In this document: piece by piece, positions 4,765 through 7,175 of the stretch
Position numbering within the stretch: position 1 is the stretch's first letter
Layout: every line of letters begins with the position of its first letter
From: Deltaproteobacteria bacterium
Lineage (GTDB): Bacteria > Desulfobacterota > DSM-4660 > Desulfatiglandales > Desulfatiglandaceae
Length of the DNA stretch: 7,175 nt
Reading direction: 5' to 3'
Assembly (NCBI GenBank): GCA_019307165.1
Contig: JAFDKD010000132.1
Coordinates: 1 to 7,175 of the forward strand
Notes under the pieces: generated by a model
Databases searched by the model: none
What the model was told of the DNA's origin: nothing
Seen by the model: only the letters and a program-made list of their open reading frames with translations
Made by a program: the position numbers and the translations under genes

Positions 4765-7175
4765 GTGACTGAAAAGACAATCAATACGCCTGCACATGAA
4801 AAACGGGGCAAAAACGCGCCTGAGGAAATAATCACCACCCACATCAACGCCGATTTCGATGCGCTTGCATCCATGATCGCCGCAGGCAAACTCTACCCGG
4901 ATGCCGTCCTGGTGTTTCCCGGGGCCCAGGAAAAGAACCTTCGCAATTTCTTCCTTCACTCCGCCTCTTACGTGTTCAACGTGGCCAAGGCAAAGCAGAT
5001 CGCCCTGAATCGGGTGAAGCGCTTGATCCTGGTGGACACCCGTCAGAAAAGCCGGATCGGAAAATTCGCGGAACTCGCCGGCAAACAGGGCCTGGACATC
5101 CACATCTACGATCACCACCCCGATTCTCAGGACGATATCCGGGGCACGTACGAGCTGATCGAAAAAGCGGGCTCAACCACGGCTATCCTCACCCGCTTGA
5201 TCCGGGAGAGGGAGATCCCCCTGTCTCCCGACGAGGCGACCATCATGTGTCTGGGCATCCACGAGGACACGGGATCGTTCACTTTTTCATCCACCACGCC
5301 CCTGGACTACGAGGCCGCGGCATGGCTCAGCCGGCAGGGCGCAAACCACAATGTCATCTCCGACATGTTGACACGCGAAATGACGGCGGAGCAGATCTGG
5401 CTGCTCAATGACCTCACCCGGTCCGCGGTCACCCGGGTATTCAACGGCATTGAAGTGGTGATTACCAAAGTGATCCGGGATGAATACATCGGCGACTTCG
5501 CGGTCCTGGTCCATAAATTCATGGAAATGGACAACCTCAATGTGGTTTTCGCCCTGGCCCAGATGGAGGACCGCATATACCTGGTGGCCCGCAGTCGGCT
5601 GCCCGAGGTCAATGCCGCCGACATAGCCATCGCCCTTGGCGGAGGCGGCCACCCGCAGGCGGCTTCGGCCACGGTGCGGAATAAGACCCTTGCCCAGGCG
5701 GAACGCTCGCTCCAGGCGCTCCTGAGAAACAGGATCAAGCCCACCAAGCACGTCAGGGACATCATGACGCAGCCGGTCATTCAAGTGTCTCCCGACGAAA
5801 CAATGGAGCACGCCGCCGCGCTCATGACCCGATATAATATCAACGTGCTTATCGTCATGGACGAGCAGGCCGCGCTCAAGGGCTACATCACCCGCCAGAT
5901 CGTCGAAAAAGCCGTCTATCTGGGACTGCGCGACCCGAAAGTACACGAATACATGAACATCGAGTTTTTCACCATCGGGCCGGACGCGCCGCTGAGCGAG
6001 GCCCAGGACCTAATTGTCCGAAAACGCATCAGGGTGCTTCCGGTGGTGGATGGCGCCGAGGTCATGGGGGTCATCACCCGCACGGACATATTGAACATAC
6101 TGATGGGGGAGCCTCTGATCCCGGAACCAGGCCATGCCACCGGGAACACAGGCCATATGCCCAGAAAAAAGAGTATCGCGGGCATGCTGAAGGAACGTCT
6201 GCCCCGTAACATCATCCATCGCCTCAAGGATATCGGCCATGTGGCCGACACGCTGGGCTACAACGCCCATCTGGTGGGAGGGCTGGTGAGGGACATTTTC
6301 CTCAAACGGGAAAACCTGGACGTGGATATCGTCATCGAAGGCGATGGTATCCACTTTGCGCAGGAATTCGCAGCCCGCCACGACGCCCGCGTCAGGAGCC
6401 ACAAGAAATTCGGGACCGCGGTACTGGTCTTTCCCGACGGTTTCAAGGTAGACGTGGCCACGGCAAGGGTTGAATATTATGAATCGCCGGGCGCCCCCCC
6501 TATTGTGGAGAGCAGTTCGCTCAAACTGGATTTGTACAGACGGGACTTCACCATCAACACCCTGGCCATTAAACTCAACCAGCGTCATTACGGGACGCTG
6601 ATCGACTATTTCGGGGCCCAGCAGGACATCAAGGACAAGGTCCTTCGGGTGCTTCACAACCTCAGTTTCGTAGAGGACCCGACGCGAATCCTACGGGCCA
6701 TACGATTTGAGCAGCGGTTCGGTTTCAAGATCGGGAAGCTGACGCGCGCCCTGATTCTGAACGCGGTCAAGATCAATTGCCTCAATGACGTGAGCGGCCG
6801 AAGGCTTTTCACGGAGTTGAAACTCCTGTTGAAGGAGCAGGACCCGGTCAAAGCCATCGAAGGAATGGATGAATTTGGTCTTCTCCCCCTGTTCTCGCCC
6901 GGCATCACGCTGACCGATCGCCTGAAGGAGCTTCTCGAAGAAATCGAACGGGTCATCGCATGGTACGATCTACTCTATCTGGAAGGGCACTTTGAGCCGT
7001 GGAAGGTCCACTTCCACGGCCTGACCTCCTCCCTGGACACCAAGGCCCTGGAAGCCCTGGGCCAACGGCTGGGAATGACGGACCTGGACCGCCGCACGAT
7101 GTTGTCGCAGCGGAGAGGCCTCAGGGACTTCATGGATGGTCTATACAGGTTCAAAGGGAGCAACTATCAACTCTA
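4765..7175 (+). CDS. DHH-CBS-CBS-tRNA nucleotidyltransferase/poly(A) polymerase fusion (partial, 3' end off the window)
   Basis: 803 residues are visible, without a stop. Residues 22-310 are a DHH/DHHA1 phosphoesterase module: NADFDALAS (28-36), LVDTRQ, DHH at 116-118, HEDTGSF, and GGGGHPQAAS from 292. Two CBS domains follow (about 330-385 and 393-446), which in other proteins bind adenine nucleotides. The class II nucleotidyltransferase module starts near 490: GGLVRD at 505-510, the catalytic pair D519 and D521 (DVDIVIEG), RRDFTINTLA at 592-601, and EDPTRILRAIRF at 637-648, which binds the incoming nucleotide. The tRNA-binding part is cut by the window edge. This layout is that of the Aquifex A-adding enzyme, which completes the tRNA CCA end after a separate CC-adding enzyme; a full CCA-adding or poly(A) role is also possible. 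The GTG start at 4765 has only a weak purine-rich site (GAGACGGA) before it, but upstream ATGs are out of frame. Confidence 0.9.
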   Translation, partial: MTEKTINTPAHEKRGKNAPEEIITTHINADFDALASMIAAGKLYPDAVLVFPGAQEKNLRNFFLHSASYVFNVAKAKQIALNRVKRLILVDTRQKSRIGKFAELAGKQGLDIHIYDHHPDSQDDIRGTYELIEKAGSTTAILTRLIREREIPLSPDEATIMCLGIHEDTGSFTFSSTTPLDYEAAAWLSRQGANHNVISDMLTREMTAEQIWLLNDLTRSAVTRVFNGIEVVITKVIRDEYIGDFAVLVHKFMEMDNLNVVFALAQMEDRIYLVARSRLPEVNAADIAIALGGGGHPQAASATVRNKTLAQAERSLQALLRNRIKPTKHVRDIMTQPVIQVSPDETMEHAAALMTRYNINVLIVMDEQAALKGYITRQIVEKAVYLGLRDPKVHEYMNIEFFTIGPDAPLSEAQDLIVRKRIRVLPVVDGAEVMGVITRTDILNILMGEPLIPEPGHATGNTGHMPRKKSIAGMLKERLPRNIIHRLKDIGHVADTLGYNAHLVGGLVRDIFLKRENLDVDIVIEGDGIHFAQEFAARHDARVRSHKKFGTAVLVFPDGFKVDVATARVEYYESPGAPPIVESSSLKLDLYRRDFTINTLAIKLNQRHYGTLIDYFGAQQDIKDKVLRVLHNLSFVEDPTRILRAIRFEQRFGFKIGKLTRALILNAVKINCLNDVSGRRLFTELKLLLKEQDPVKAIEGMDEFGLLPLFSPGITLTDRLKELLEEIERVIAWYDLLYLEGHFEPWKVHFHGLTSSLDTKALEALGQRLGMTDLDRRTMLSQRRGLRDFMDGLYRFKGSNYQL

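Noticed and set aside
5287..6657. Minus-strand open frames of 111-219 codons opposite the DHH-CBS-nucleotidyltransferase gene
   Set aside because: Shadows of a GC-rich coding strand; all family motifs lie on the plus strand.

Overview
The window looks like ordinary chromosome from a Gram-negative bacterium, most likely a delta-proteobacterial (Desulfobacterota-type) anaerobe. This is inferred from gene content and style: a rpoZ-dnaJ pair, a short 125-residue DksA, and a large DHH-CBS-nucleotidyltransferase fusion of the kind known from Aquifex and many delta-proteobacteria. DNA composition is moderately GC-rich. No insertion sequence, phage gene, CRISPR array, rRNA or tRNA was seen. Taxonomy was not tested by any search.

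Left part, minus strand (1-2055): comM (YifB-type AAA+ ATPase) reads leftward. Its stop codon lies inside a perfect 10-bp hairpin. Next comes a start-less, truncated remnant of an XRE/Cro-type helix-turn-helix gene. The window edge then cuts off a gene of the isocitrate lyase/PEP mutase superfamily, which has a GTG start and a clear ribosome binding site.

Middle, plus strand (2056-4624): a divergent control region carries a good sigma-70-like promoter and a leader with a hairpin followed by seven T's. It precedes rpoZ (RNA polymerase omega). rpoZ has an unusual C-terminal tail made of nine 12-bp repeats (A/T-A-S-E), and its stop overlaps the start of dnaJ (TAATG). A 391-bp gene-free gap follows. 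It holds four tandem 23-bp units, each a small hairpin, and two microrepeats. Then comes dksA, closed by a textbook rho-independent terminator.

Right part (4765-7175): one large open gene runs off the window. It encodes a DHH/DHHA1 phosphoesterase module, two CBS domains and a class II tRNA nucleotidyltransferase/poly(A) polymerase module.

How they may work together: omega and DksA form the two known ppGpp-binding surfaces of E. coli RNA polymerase, and DnaJ is a protein-folding co-chaperone, so the middle block combines transcription control with stress response. The last gene acts on RNA 3' ends. No clearly undescribed multi-gene system is visible. The least explained items are the omega tail, the rpoZ leader hairpin and the tandem-hairpin array.
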